In this document: piece after piece, positions 16,957-25,157 of the stretch
Layout of the letters: the number at the start of each line of letters is the position of its first letter
Position numbering within the stretch: the first letter of the stretch is position 1
NCBI RefSeq assembly: GCF_000429925.1
Contig: NZ_AUCU01000009.1
Coordinates: forward strand, 124,001 to 188,000
Reading direction: 5' to 3'
Length of the DNA: 64,000 bases
Source of the DNA: Desulfatirhabdium butyrativorans DSM 18734
GTDB lineage: Bacteria > Desulfobacterota > Desulfobacteria > Desulfobacterales > Desulfatirhabdiaceae
Translations under genes and position numbers: made by a program
Notes under the pieces: model-generated
Seen by the model: the letters and a program-made list of their open reading frames with translations, nothing else
Told to the model about the DNA's origin: nothing
Database searches by the model: none

Positions 16957-17237
16957 TTCAGTACTCCTTTGAATCGTTGTCGCTCAATTCCATGATGGGT
17001 TGAGCGTTTTGCTGCCGCCATCAGGGCGGCAGCGATATTTACCGAAGCGATACTTTTTCCAACGCGGCCTCTGCCGGAGAACACAACGATTTTGTCCCGG
17101 ATGCGACAGAGCCGCGATTGCAACTTGTGTCGCTCTTCGAGTTCCTCGGGACTCTCGTCCTTCTGACGTTTGAGTGAAGAACAATCCGTTTTGCCACGGG
17201 CGCTGCAGGACGGCTGGGAACCATGTGATTTCTGCAT
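16953..17237 (-). pseudogene. Decayed Mrp/NBP35-family P-loop ATPase remnant
   Basis: The 94-codon frame matches the N-terminus of Mrp-type iron-sulfur carrier ATPases: a Cys-containing leader, SPEELEERHKLQSRLCRIRD, then the P-loop strand. The deviant Walker A expected as GKGGVGKST reads GRGRVGKSI, so two Gly/Lys residues and the Ser/Thr ligand are altered. After NIAAALMAAAKR the sequence departs from the family and stops, giving about one third of the normal ~280-300 residues. The stop overlaps the CGGC start. Truncation plus the ruined P-loop argue for a non-functional relic. Confidence 0.75.
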
Positions 17238-17799
17238 TTCGGTGACAACACCCCCCTTGTGGATGGAAAAATGCGTATCAAGGGTCCCGAAACGAGAGGT
17301 CAGCAGAACAGTCCACTATTAGCAATAATCTTGCCTGGAGTGCTAACTCAAGGGCAAAATCGTTCGAATTCGAAGGAAATGTCGTGGCATTCTCGGCGGA
17401 TATCGCTACAGCGGCAGGAAAGGCGTGCATGCAAACCGAACCGGTGGTATCGCATTATTGCGATGCTGCATTCGGTCGGGTTTCATCAATGCGACGCCTT
17501 TGGCTCATTTGATATGATTTTTCCGACAAGTCGCCTGGGCGGTGAAGTCAGGGGTCAGAGATCAGGGATCAGGGGGCAAGAGCCAAGAGCCAGAAGTCAG
17601 GAGCCAGAAATAAGGCGGAGAAGTAGCCGAATTCTCATCGTCCTTGCTGTGTTGACTTGTTCACGATTGCAATTAGATTTGCTCCAGAATCGATTGTAAA
17701 AGTCCTTGTTCGTCATTCCGGAGAAAGTCGAAAACCAGGAACCAGGAACCACTGACATTGACCCATTTGGGTTTTAACCAACGAGAAAGGAGAATTGTC
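17238..17799. other. Intergenic gap with CIRCE-like site and degenerate repeats
   Basis: About 560 bases with no recognisable gene. It holds a CIRCE-like inverted repeat (17319-17346), a stretch of degenerate GTCAGGG/GTCAGAG-type 7-mers (about 17548-17615) related to the 16381 tandem repeat, a CGTCATTCCGGAGAAAG fragment near 17715 and a short CCAGGAA doublet near 17737. The start of the small lipoprotein gene follows. Confidence 0.65.
17319..17346. promoter_or_regulatory. Imperfect CIRCE-like inverted repeat
   Basis: TTAGCAATA, ten bases, then GAGTGCTAA. The right arm is a perfect half-site of the HrcA operator (TTAGCACTC-N9-GAGTGCTAA). The left arm matches 6 of 9 bases and the spacer is one base long. 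No heat-shock gene follows on either strand, so it may be a relic. Confidence 0.35.
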
Positions 17800-18099
17800 A
17801 TGAAAGCGTTACTTGCCGTTCTTGCACTGCTTGTCCTTGTCGGTTGCAGTACCATGCAGTACGGAAGCTGGGTTTGGAGACACCCGGATGGGACGTACGA
17901 CAAGAGCCAGTTGTGGAAGGATATCAATGAATGTGAGGAATACCGGAAAACCATCGAAGACAAAAGCCCGTATAGCCAGATGGCTGCTGCCCGGGACTTC
18001 GGCGGATGGGGGAATATGAACTTCGATTTGTGCATGAACCAGCGCAACTGGTATCTGAAATATGAGCCTATCGCCCCCAACGGGAATGTCAAACCGTAA
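17800..18099 (+). CDS. Small putative lipoprotein
   Basis: 99 residues. The signal peptide MKALLAVLALLVLVGC ends in a clear lipobox (LVGC), predicting an 84-residue lipid-anchored mature protein with several Trp and Tyr and three further Cys (WKDINECEEYRKT, FDLCMNQRNWYLKYEPI). The second residue after Cys is Thr, so outer-membrane sorting is plausible. A GAAAGGAG site precedes the ATG by eight bases. I do not recognise a named family. It is followed by a hairpin terminator, so it is probably a single-gene transcript. Confidence 0.85.
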   Translation: MKALLAVLALLVLVGCSTMQYGSWVWRHPDGTYDKSQLWKDINECEEYRKTIEDKSPYSQMAAARDFGGWGNMNFDLCMNQRNWYLKYEPIAPNGNVKP

Positions 18100-18106
18100 C
18101 AAGAAC

Positions 18107-18130
18107 TGGCGGAATGCCCGCCATTTCTTC
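18107..18130 (+). terminator. Hairpin terminator after the lipoprotein gene
   Basis: TGGCGG, a short loop and CCGCCA followed by a T-rich run (TTTCTTCTCT), eight bases after the lipoprotein stop. The stem is short, so strength is uncertain. Confidence 0.5.
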
Positions 18131-18150
18131 TCTCCATTTCCTGCAACCAT

Positions 18151-18190
18151 GGCATGGGGCAGATCGTTTTTGAATCATCTGCCCCATGCC
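18151..18190. terminator. Perfect 14-bp inverted repeat between convergent genes
   Basis: GGCATGGGGCAGAT (18151-18164) and ATCTGCCCCATGCC (18177-18190) form a perfect stem around a 12-base loop containing TTTTT. It lies between the plus-strand lipoprotein and the minus-strand C45 hydrolase, ~50 bases past the latter's stop. There is no U-tract after either arm, so it may be an mRNA-stabilising hairpin or a factor-dependent terminator. Confidence 0.5.
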
Positions 18191-18243
18191 CCTTCCCGAT
18201 GCAGTTCGGATGGAATCGCTTGGCTCTTGGCGAGTCTATCATT

Positions 18244-19131
18244 TCATTGATTGCGGTTTTCTCCCTTGGTGAACAGAGATGTGAAGTCCATTCGGTACTC
18301 CCGTTCCGTCTCTCCTGGATTGGCGATTCGAACAAAGAGCCGAATGTCGCCATGCATCGGTTCCTCGACGATCCAGGTGGCGAGCGTCCTCGTTTTTGTC
18401 GGACGTGATCCTGTCCGCCAGATGCTGTTGTCGGGGCCTGCAACCGAATCTTTGCTCATGGAAATGAAATCTTCCATCGTGTAGCCTGCTTTCTTTTGAT
18501 CCAGAAGCGTCCGGATGCGCGCCAGCCTTGCGGCTGAGCTTTCGCCGATTCGCTCGTTGCAGGGTCGCATTTTCGGATCCAGGTAGTGGTTGGTATGAAA
18601 CAGAACGCCTTCGGTCGTTTTGCGAACCGAGAAAACGCCCCGGGGGCCGATTTCGACGATCGCAACGCAGTGTTGATCGGCAAGCATCAGAAATGTCGGA
18701 GCCTTGAACCAATCGGAATGCTGGAGTACCTCATCGACGCTCGCACATTGTTCCATGATGCGCTCGGAAAGACGGTGATGCCCTTCCAGTTGCCGTCTTT
18801 TGGAAGCCGGGATCGATCCTGCGGACGCGCTGGTCACCACCAGGCCCTTTTCATTGATGGCCGCCCTGGTTTTGTTTCCTTTCGGGTGCACCACACGCAG
18901 GGCAAAATACCGGTATCCCGATTCAGGGATAACCATTTCGAGAACCTGCCGCTGGTTTGGCGTCCAATCGCGGTTTTTACAGATCAGGGTGCCACCTCCC
19001 GACACAACGGTTCCCGCAGCGCCCCACAAGGTACAGGCATCTACGCTGCCCGTGCCGATACAGCAAACAACCAGCATCAGCCACCAGATGATGAGCAATC
19101 GATGAGCTGGGGTTTTGTGGCAGGGTCTCAT
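18244..19131 (-). CDS. C45-family autoproteolytic acyltransferase/hydrolase (Ntn fold)
   Basis: 295 residues from MRPCHKTPAHRLLI. A signal segment (LLIIWWLMLVVCCIGTGSV) ends at DACTLWGAAG, where Cys would become the N-terminal nucleophile after cleavage, as in choloylglycine-hydrolase-like and C45 enzymes. Other fold markers: ICKNRDWTP (catalytic Arg and Asp), INEKGLVVTSASAG, and LFHTNHYLD. It probably hydrolyses a linear amide or transfers an acyl group outside the cytoplasm. The natural substrate is unknown. The chosen start has CGGAG eight bases upstream; the frame extends 34 codons further without signal-like features. Confidence 0.82.
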   Translation of the reverse strand: MRPCHKTPAHRLLIIWWLMLVVCCIGTGSVDACTLWGAAGTVVSGGGTLICKNRDWTPNQRQVLEMVIPESGYRYFALRVVHPKGNKTRAAINEKGLVVTSASAGSIPASKRRQLEGHHRLSERIMEQCASVDEVLQHSDWFKAPTFLMLADQHCVAIVEIGPRGVFSVRKTTEGVLFHTNHYLDPKMRPCNERIGESSAARLARIRTLLDQKKAGYTMEDFISMSKDSVAGPDNSIWRTGSRPTKTRTLATWIVEEPMHGDIRLFVRIANPGETEREYRMDFTSLFTKGENRNQ

Positions 19132-19217
19132 AAGGAAAACTCCGTTTGATGCCTGGGCTGAGCCGACAGGCAAGTGATTTGCGGGCGCTGCGGAAGCTTG
19201 CCCGATGATTCCTTCTT

Positions 19218-22200
19218 TCAAAGACTGTTGCATCCGGGTCCGAATAGGCGGCTTCTGCCGCCTGTCAGCGGTATCACCTGAATCCGGGCGGCGATGCGCT
19301 CCTGCAGGGCGGGGACGTGTGAAATGACGCCGATCAGCTTGCCGTCCTGCCGCAGGCCGGCAAGGGTTTCGAGCGCCGTATCGAGCGCCTCGTCATCGAG
19401 TGTTCCGAATCCCTCGTCCAGAAAAAGCGAATCCACCCGGACGTTGCGGCTGGCGATCTGGGCCAGGCCAAGGGCAAGCGCCAGGCTGACGATGAAGCTC
19501 TCCCCGCCCGAGAGGTTCTTGGTGGAGCGGATCTCGCCGGCCTGGTAGTTGTCGATCACGTTGAGCTCGAGGGGCTGAGCCGCATCCCGGATCAGGAGGT
19601 AGCGGTCGGTCATTTTCTGCAATTGCCGGTTTGCGTGGCCGACCATCATCTCGAAGGTCAGGCCCTGGGCGAAATTTCGGTATTTCTTCCCGTCAGCGGA
19701 GCCGATCAGCTCGTGGAGCCGGTCCCAGCGGCCGCATTCCCGCCGTTGCGCCTCGATGGCGCAAAGCCGCTGTTGCTGGGCCTGTTTGCAGTTTTCATTT
19801 TCCTGGATTTTCTGGCGAATCGCACCGATTTCCTGCTGAATCTCCTTCTGATGGGCCAGCAGCGTTTCCAATGCCTGTTTGAGGCTATCCAGCGGCTCTT
19901 CGGTCAGCCGGTTTTCCCGCTCCGCCTCCAGCGCCGCCATCGTTTCCCGTGTCCTGGCGATCAGGGCGGCCTGTTCGTCGGCCAGTTTCTGGGATCGCTC
20001 CAGCAGAGCCTTTCGCTGGATTTCCGGCAGGCATGCAGCCCGGTACGCCGCTTCATCGGGAAAGCCTGCTGCAGCGAGCCGCCTTGCAAAAGACTCCTGC
20101 TGCGACCGCAACTGGTTCTCCCGGATGGCGAGCGATTGGGTGAGCTCGGCGATCCGGGATTTGAGCCGATCCACCTCCTGATGGGTTGCGTTCCAGTGCT
20201 GCCGGGTGCTCTCCAGCCGTTTGCCCGCCGCATCGAGTGCCGAGGCCAATCCCGCTTCTTCCGCATCCGGCTGTTTCTCGCCGAAGAGCGACAACCGCTT
20301 CTGGATCAGGGCATCGTTGTCGTGAAGGAGGCTTGCCAAGGTTTCCCGTTGCTTGCCGATCCCGGCTTCGGCGGATTGAATCTGCTCCGAGAGGTGAGCT
20401 GTCTGCAGTCGCAGGGCCGCGATCCGGCGATCCAGATCGGCCCGTCGCTCCTGCCCGGCGATCCACCGGGAGCGCCGCTCGGCCAGTTCCGCACCGACTT
20501 TCTCCAGATCATCGATGGATACTGCGCCGAGACCGAAGGTCAGCAGATGCGCCTGCAGGATGCCGAGCATCTCCTCCTGCCGGGTTTGCAGCCCGTCGAT
20601 ATCCTGGTTGATCTGCGCCAGCAGTTGCCTTGCCGAATCTTTCCGGTGGTCGGCAGCTTGGGTTTCGCGCTCGATTTCCCCAACCGATGCTGCAACGGAT
20701 TCGGTTTCCCTGCGCAGCGTGTTCCATGCCTTCTCGATCGTGTCTGCCTGCGCCAGTGTCCGGGCGGTCAGCGCCAGTGCCTGGTGATGGGACTGCTGCA
20801 GTCGCTCCAGGGTCGCATCCAGATGCGGATTGGAGGCGCTCAGCCCATATTCGGATGGCAAGCCGGAGCATATCCGGACAATCGTATCATTTGCCTCGCC
20901 GATGGCTGCCTGATGTTTCAGTTGCTCGGAGGCCGCCCGCTCGATGTCTTTTTCCACCTGGGCCAGCTTCACCTTCAGGCCGGAAACCGCCTCGATGATG
21001 ATTTTCAAATCGCGGCGAACCCGGGAGAGCCGTTTGCGGGTTTCATCCGCCACCGGCACGTTGCCCTCCGCGAAGGGATGTTCCCTGGCGCCGCACAGCG
21101 GGCACGGCTCCCCGTCCCGAAGCTGATGGCGGGCATCTTCGAGTGCTTCGATCCGTTTGATCAGGCTCAACTGCGACTCGAGCAGTTCCCGTTCCGTTTC
21201 GAGCGCAGCCTGTTTTTCGCTCTGGCTTCGGAGCTGGTCCATCCGTTCGGATTTTTCCTGCAGGAGCCCGGTTTGGCGATCCGCCAATTCCCCCAGAACC
21301 CGAATGGCATCCTTGCTGCGCCGGGCAGCTTCCCAAGCCTTGTCGATCAGCGCCTGCTGTTCGGTCAGCCGGATGTGTTCGGCGCGCCAATCCGAGAGCT
21401 CCCGCCCCGCCAGTACGTGCTCGAGCTCGGCCCGTTTCCGGGCCGCGTTGTCCTGTAAAGCGGCAAGCGCCTGCTTTGCGGCTTCCAGCTTCGATTGATA
21501 CGTCTGCCATTCCCGGGTGCTTTTCTGGAGCTGTTTTTCCGCCTGTCGGCGTTCCTGCTGCCTGGCAAGCAACTGGGCATGAAGCTGGCGCAGGGCTTCG
21601 ATGCGTTCCCGAATCCCGGCCAATTGTTCCACCAGGGCCTCGTCTGCCCGTGTGGCGGCCAGTTGCTGCAGCACGTGCTGGAGGGCGCCGGTCTGGGTAT
21701 CGAGATCGGCGCAATCCTGTTTGAGTCGGGCGCGAAGGGATTCCCGTGATGTTTCGGCTTCCTCGATGGCCTGCCGCAGCGATTGGATGGGCGCTTTAGC
21801 CGAAGCAATCTGCACATCCAGGTCGCGGACGCTGCGGATGAGCGGCAGAGCTTGTTGCTGAGCGGCCTTGGCCGCATCGCAGGCGGCGGTAGCCGCTTGT
21901 ACGGCCTCCTCCGCCTGCAGCAGCGCCTCCTGCCGCTCCGGAAGGCTTGTCTGGAGCGCTGCACGGGCGCCATTTTCCGCATCCTGTTCCCCGCGGAGCG
22001 CCTTCAATGCGGCAAAGTCGCCTGCCAGTTCGAGGGCGCAGGTTGCTGCATCCAGCCGGTTGCGTTCCGGGATGAATGCTTCCAGGCGGGCCTGCAGGTC
22101 GAGGTGTTGTTCACCGATTTGTTTTCGTGCGTCCTCCAGCCGGGAAATTCGCTCCAGCCAGTTGATTTCCCGATTCTTCCGGTCGATCTTCTGGCGGCAT

Positions 22201-22901
22201 TCGTTTTCCTGCAGGCCTTTTGCTTCGAGAAGGAGGAGCAGCCGCTGTTCTTCCTCGGCAGAAAGAAGCTGCATGCCGGAGATGCCTGCCTGCAGGGCAT
22301 CGAGTTTGGCGCGTTCATCGGAGCGGCGTTCATGCACCTTGATGGATATCCGGCTGTAAATTTCCGTTCCGGTGATCTGCTCCAGAATCGGAGCCCGCTC
22401 GTCTGGGGCCGCCTGGAGGAATGCCGCAAATCCGCCCTGAGCCAGCAGCATGGAGCGGGTGAAGCGGTCGAAATCCATGCCTGTGGCGGACTCGATCTGG
22501 TCGGCCACCCCCCGGAGCTTCGTCTCGAAAATCGCACCCGACTCCGCATCCGCAATCTCGTGCCGGGGCGCCTGCAACTCGCCATCCGGTTTCTTGCGGG
22601 CCCTGTGCTGGCTCCAGTGGCAGCGGTACCGGCCTTGCCCGGTCTCGAAGACCACTTCCGCGAAACATTCACCGCTCTGCCGCGACATGATCTCGTTGGC
22701 GGTTTTGGTGATTTTGGGAAGGCGGGGGGTCCGGCCGTAGAGGGCCAGGCAGATGGCATCGAGAATAGTGGTCTTGCCGGCTCCTGTCGGACCGGTGATG
22801 GCGAAAATCCCATCCGATAGGAAGGCTGGATGGGTCAGATCGATGGCCCATTCACCGACCAGCGAGTTGAGGTTCCGGAACCGTATCTGCAGAATCCGCA
22901 T
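19218..22901 (-). CDS. sbcC: SbcC, ATPase subunit of the SbcCD (Rad50-Mre11-like) nuclease
   Basis: 1227 residues, normal for the family. Walker A (ITGPTGAGKTTILDA) lies near residue 36, followed by two very long coiled coils separated by the zinc hook GEPCPLCGAREHP (near 605, the CxxC that dimerises two molecules). The C-terminal half-ATPase has the signature (TKNLSGGESFIVSLALALGL) and Walker B (DSLFLDEGFGTLDDEALDTA). SbcCD opens hairpins and processes DNA ends at replication forks. It follows sbcD by 13 bases. The Glu/Gln/Ala-rich coiled coils explain the many spurious overlapping frames. Confidence 0.96.
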   Translation of the reverse strand: MRILQIRFRNLNSLVGEWAIDLTHPAFLSDGIFAITGPTGAGKTTILDAICLALYGRTPRLPKITKTANEIMSRQSGECFAEVVFETGQGRYRCHWSQHRARKKPDGELQAPRHEIADAESGAIFETKLRGVADQIESATGMDFDRFTRSMLLAQGGFAAFLQAAPDERAPILEQITGTEIYSRISIKVHERRSDERAKLDALQAGISGMQLLSAEEEQRLLLLLEAKGLQENECRQKIDRKNREINWLERISRLEDARKQIGEQHLDLQARLEAFIPERNRLDAATCALELAGDFAALKALRGEQDAENGARAALQTSLPERQEALLQAEEAVQAATAACDAAKAAQQQALPLIRSVRDLDVQIASAKAPIQSLRQAIEEAETSRESLRARLKQDCADLDTQTGALQHVLQQLAATRADEALVEQLAGIRERIEALRQLHAQLLARQQERRQAEKQLQKSTREWQTYQSKLEAAKQALAALQDNAARKRAELEHVLAGRELSDWRAEHIRLTEQQALIDKAWEAARRSKDAIRVLGELADRQTGLLQEKSERMDQLRSQSEKQAALETERELLESQLSLIKRIEALEDARHQLRDGEPCPLCGAREHPFAEGNVPVADETRKRLSRVRRDLKIIIEAVSGLKVKLAQVEKDIERAASEQLKHQAAIGEANDTIVRICSGLPSEYGLSASNPHLDATLERLQQSHHQALALTARTLAQADTIEKAWNTLRRETESVAASVGEIERETQAADHRKDSARQLLAQINQDIDGLQTRQEEMLGILQAHLLTFGLGAVSIDDLEKVGAELAERRSRWIAGQERRADLDRRIAALRLQTAHLSEQIQSAEAGIGKQRETLASLLHDNDALIQKRLSLFGEKQPDAEEAGLASALDAAGKRLESTRQHWNATHQEVDRLKSRIAELTQSLAIRENQLRSQQESFARRLAAAGFPDEAAYRAACLPEIQRKALLERSQKLADEQAALIARTRETMAALEAERENRLTEEPLDSLKQALETLLAHQKEIQQEIGAIRQKIQENENCKQAQQQRLCAIEAQRRECGRWDRLHELIGSADGKKYRNFAQGLTFEMMVGHANRQLQKMTDRYLLIRDAAQPLELNVIDNYQAGEIRSTKNLSGGESFIVSLALALGLAQIASRNVRVDSLFLDEGFGTLDDEALDTALETLAGLRQDGKLIGVISHVPALQERIAARIQVIPLTGGRSRLFGPGCNSL

Positions 22902-22914
22902 GTGCGAAGCCTCG

Positions 22915-24183
22915 CTATTGCGCCCGGGAATCGTCTTCGTGAAGCGATATCACGATTTCCCGATAGGCGCGAAGCAATTCGGGGCGCTGTTCTTCGGATA
23001 CTTCATGGAAATCGAGACAACGCTCGAAGACGTCATTCTCGCTCAGATCGTCCAGCGTTTCCTCTTTCCAATATTGTCCAAGGACCTGCTCCGCGATCCG
23101 GTTGTTCTTGACGCGCAGAATTTCCAGTTTCGTGCCCTGGATAGCTTTATCTAGCCGCTCCCGCAAATCCCCGACAATCTCCTCGCCGTCATAGACGATT
23201 TCAAGCCATACCGAAGAGCCTGCGGCAGAAAGCCTTAGAATTTGTTCCGAAATGGCATCCCAGTTTCCCCGGATCCGCTCCAGCCGCTGAAATACGGGAA
23301 CATCCAGAAGCCGAACCGATGCCTGAATCCCGTCGAATTCGACGAGGCACAGGCTTTTTTGCCGATCGGCCTCCCCGAAACCCATGGGCAGCGGCGCCCC
23401 ACTGTAGCGCATCACTTCGGAGCCGCTCACTTTCTGGGGGACATGCAGATGGCCGAGCGCCAGATAGTTCAGGTTTTTCGGAAAATTTCCGGCGGCTACA
23501 TGGGCGAGCGAGCCGATATAGAGCTCCCGAACGCCGTCACCGTCCACGGTTTGTCCGCCGGAGGTGAACAGGTGCCCCGTGGCGACGATGGGGATGTCCG
23601 CTCCGATCTCCGTTCGTTTCCGCTCGGCCAGTGCGGCGACATCTTCATAGTGTTTCCGGATGCCTTCGATGAGCTTGCGCTCCTTGCCCTCGATGCTTTC
23701 CCCGGCCTCGGCAATTCGAATGTCCCGATCCCGCAGGTAGGGGACGGCACAGACGATCAGCTCAGGCGTGCCGTTTGGATCCGAGAGAACGAGGACTTCG
23801 TCCTGCGGATTTTCCGTTGCGCCTCCAATGACATGAATATCGAGCGCCCGGAGCAGCTCCTTGGGCGCATCGAGGAAGGAAGGGGAATCGTGGTTGCCCG
23901 CGATGATGACCACATGCCGGCAGGATGAGCCCGCCACCCGGCAGAGAAACCGGTAATAGAGTTCCTGGGCCCGGTTGCCCGGGGCGCTGGTGTCGAAAAC
24001 ATCGCCCGCCACCAGAAGGGCATCGATTTCCTCCAGCAGGATTGCATCCGCCAGCCAGTCCAGAAATGCGCCGAATTCTTCGTAGCGCTTCCGGCCATAC
24101 AGCGTCCTGCCCAGGTGCCAGTCAGAAGTATGAAGAAGTTTCACGACAGGATCATGCCCGAACGGAAATTCCGCTTCTTTCAT
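22915..24183 (-). CDS. sbcD: SbcD, nuclease subunit of the SbcCD complex
   Basis: 422 residues from ATG 24183. The calcineurin-like metallophosphoesterase motifs are intact: LLHTSDWHLGRTLYG, DALLVAGDVFDTS, VIIAGNHDSPSF, and GHLFTSGG with YLALGHLHVPQ later. It is the Mn-dependent 3'-5' exonuclease/endonuclease that works with SbcC on DNA hairpins and blocked ends. The start is uncertain: GTG at about 24143 (VKLLHTSDWH) would give the commonest family N-terminus, and TTG 24198 is also open. No ribosome-binding site decides between them. First gene of the sbcDC pair. Confidence 0.95.
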   Translation of the reverse strand: MKEAEFPFGHDPVVKLLHTSDWHLGRTLYGRKRYEEFGAFLDWLADAILLEEIDALLVAGDVFDTSAPGNRAQELYYRFLCRVAGSSCRHVVIIAGNHDSPSFLDAPKELLRALDIHVIGGATENPQDEVLVLSDPNGTPELIVCAVPYLRDRDIRIAEAGESIEGKERKLIEGIRKHYEDVAALAERKRTEIGADIPIVATGHLFTSGGQTVDGDGVRELYIGSLAHVAAGNFPKNLNYLALGHLHVPQKVSGSEVMRYSGAPLPMGFGEADRQKSLCLVEFDGIQASVRLLDVPVFQRLERIRGNWDAISEQILRLSAAGSSVWLEIVYDGEEIVGDLRERLDKAIQGTKLEILRVKNNRIAEQVLGQYWKEETLDDLSENDVFERCLDFHEVSEEQRPELLRAYREIVISLHEDDSRAQ

Positions 24184-24385
24184 AGCAGGCGTCGGCAATG
24201 AAGGGGAATCCGGGGTTGAGAATCTTTTGCGATATCATCGGGATAGGATGGTACATCGCCGGCAGCGCTTTCTGGAAAACAGTGGTTTATGGAAATGTGG
24301 CGGCTGAAGGGAAAGCCGGTTCAAGCCGAATCGGCGGCACGGAATCCGGAGACTGAGCCGAGCTTTTCCTTCAGGTCATGTTACG

Positions 24386-24844
24386 CTATTTGACTTCGTA
24401 AGAAAAGTCATCCAGCAGCGTTTTGTTCCCGATCATTGCTTTGGTTTTGATCGTGTATACGCCTTTTGTCTTGAAGATGACATCCGCGCCGTAACCGTCA
24501 TTCATGCCCATGGTAAGCGTCTTCTGTTCTTTGCCATCCGGACCGACAATCAAAAAGCCGACCTTTCCGGAAACCGGTTTTCCGGCGGAATCGGTGATCA
24601 TCACCATGAGATGGTTGGTAATGTCCGGGCTTTTGCTCATACCGGGCATTTCCATGCCTTCCATGCCTTTCATGATCTCGTCCCGCTGTGCCTTGTCCAG
24701 AAGATGGTACATCAACCCATATCCATCCACGGTGCTCTGGCGGATCATCTGTCCCATGGCATGGGTATGACCGGAAGGTGCGGCAAATACCGGTCCCACA
24801 CCGAAAAGGACCGAAATGACCAAAATCAACATTGTCTTTCTCAT
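24386..24844 (-). CDS. Periplasmic Met-rich protein of the copper efflux cluster
   Basis: 152 residues from MRKTMLILVIS. A signal peptide (LILVISVLFGVGPVFA) precedes a mature region with a Met/His-rich stretch (HTHAMGQ, then MKGMEGMEMPGMSKS) and a C-terminal beta-sandwich-like domain (HLMVMITDSAGKPVSGKVGF to the end) resembling FixH/YtkA-type heavy-metal-associated domains. The Met clusters suit Cu(I) or Ag(I). It lies ~310 bases downstream of cusA on the same strand, separated by an inverted-repeat element, so co-transcription is uncertain. Start chosen for the AAGGAG site six bases upstream. A periplasmic metal carrier is an inference. Confidence 0.78.
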   Translation of the reverse strand: MRKTMLILVISVLFGVGPVFAAPSGHTHAMGQMIRQSTVDGYGLMYHLLDKAQRDEIMKGMEGMEMPGMSKSPDITNHLMVMITDSAGKPVSGKVGFLIVGPDGKEQKTLTMGMNDGYGADVIFKTKGVYTIKTKAMIGNKTLLDDFSYEVK

Positions 24845-24995
24845 TGTATTCTCCTTTCGCTTATAGATCAGGGTTTGCAGAGCGACCGTTTGCCTCCGCC
24901 ATGAATACCCGCGATTCATGTTCCGGCTTCAGACAAATTCCGCTTCTGCTGCGTACATGCATGAGGATAGGACGGTTTTCGGTTGTTTCAAGTTT

Positions 24996-25131
24996 GACGG
25001 CTTCGCAAAAAGGCCGGATGTCCCGCGTTCCGCGGGATCGTGCTGCATCCCTCGTCGTTGCGGCGTACGTCTAAGTACACCTCACAGACGGGATTTGCAC
25101 TCCTTGCCTGCGGCCTTTTTTCGAAGCCGTC
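24996..25131. repeat. GACGGCTTCGCAAAAAGGCC inverted-repeat element
   Basis: 136-bp element with ~21-bp terminal inverted repeats: left GACGGCTTCGCAAAAAGGCC, right GGCCTTTTTTCGAAGCCGTC, one mismatch. An inner palindrome TCCCGCGTTCCGCGGGA lies near 25020. It is followed by GGACTTTTTGCGAGACCATCA, the core of a related repeat. It occupies the gap between the Met-rich protein and cusA and has no coding capacity. Confidence 0.75.
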
Positions 25132-25157
25132 CATATGATGGACTTTTTGCGAGACCA

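Noticed and set aside
17259-17699. 146-codon plus-strand frame in the repeat-rich gap
   Set aside because: It translates degenerate GTCAGAA-type repeats and has no family match or ribosome-binding site.
24290-24370. GC-rich stretch resembling part of a cobalamin riboswitch (AAGGGAAAGCCGGTTCAAG, later GGAGACTGAGCC)
   Set aside because: The B12 box (GCCACTG-like) is missing, the strand is opposite to the neighbouring genes, and no plus-strand gene follows.
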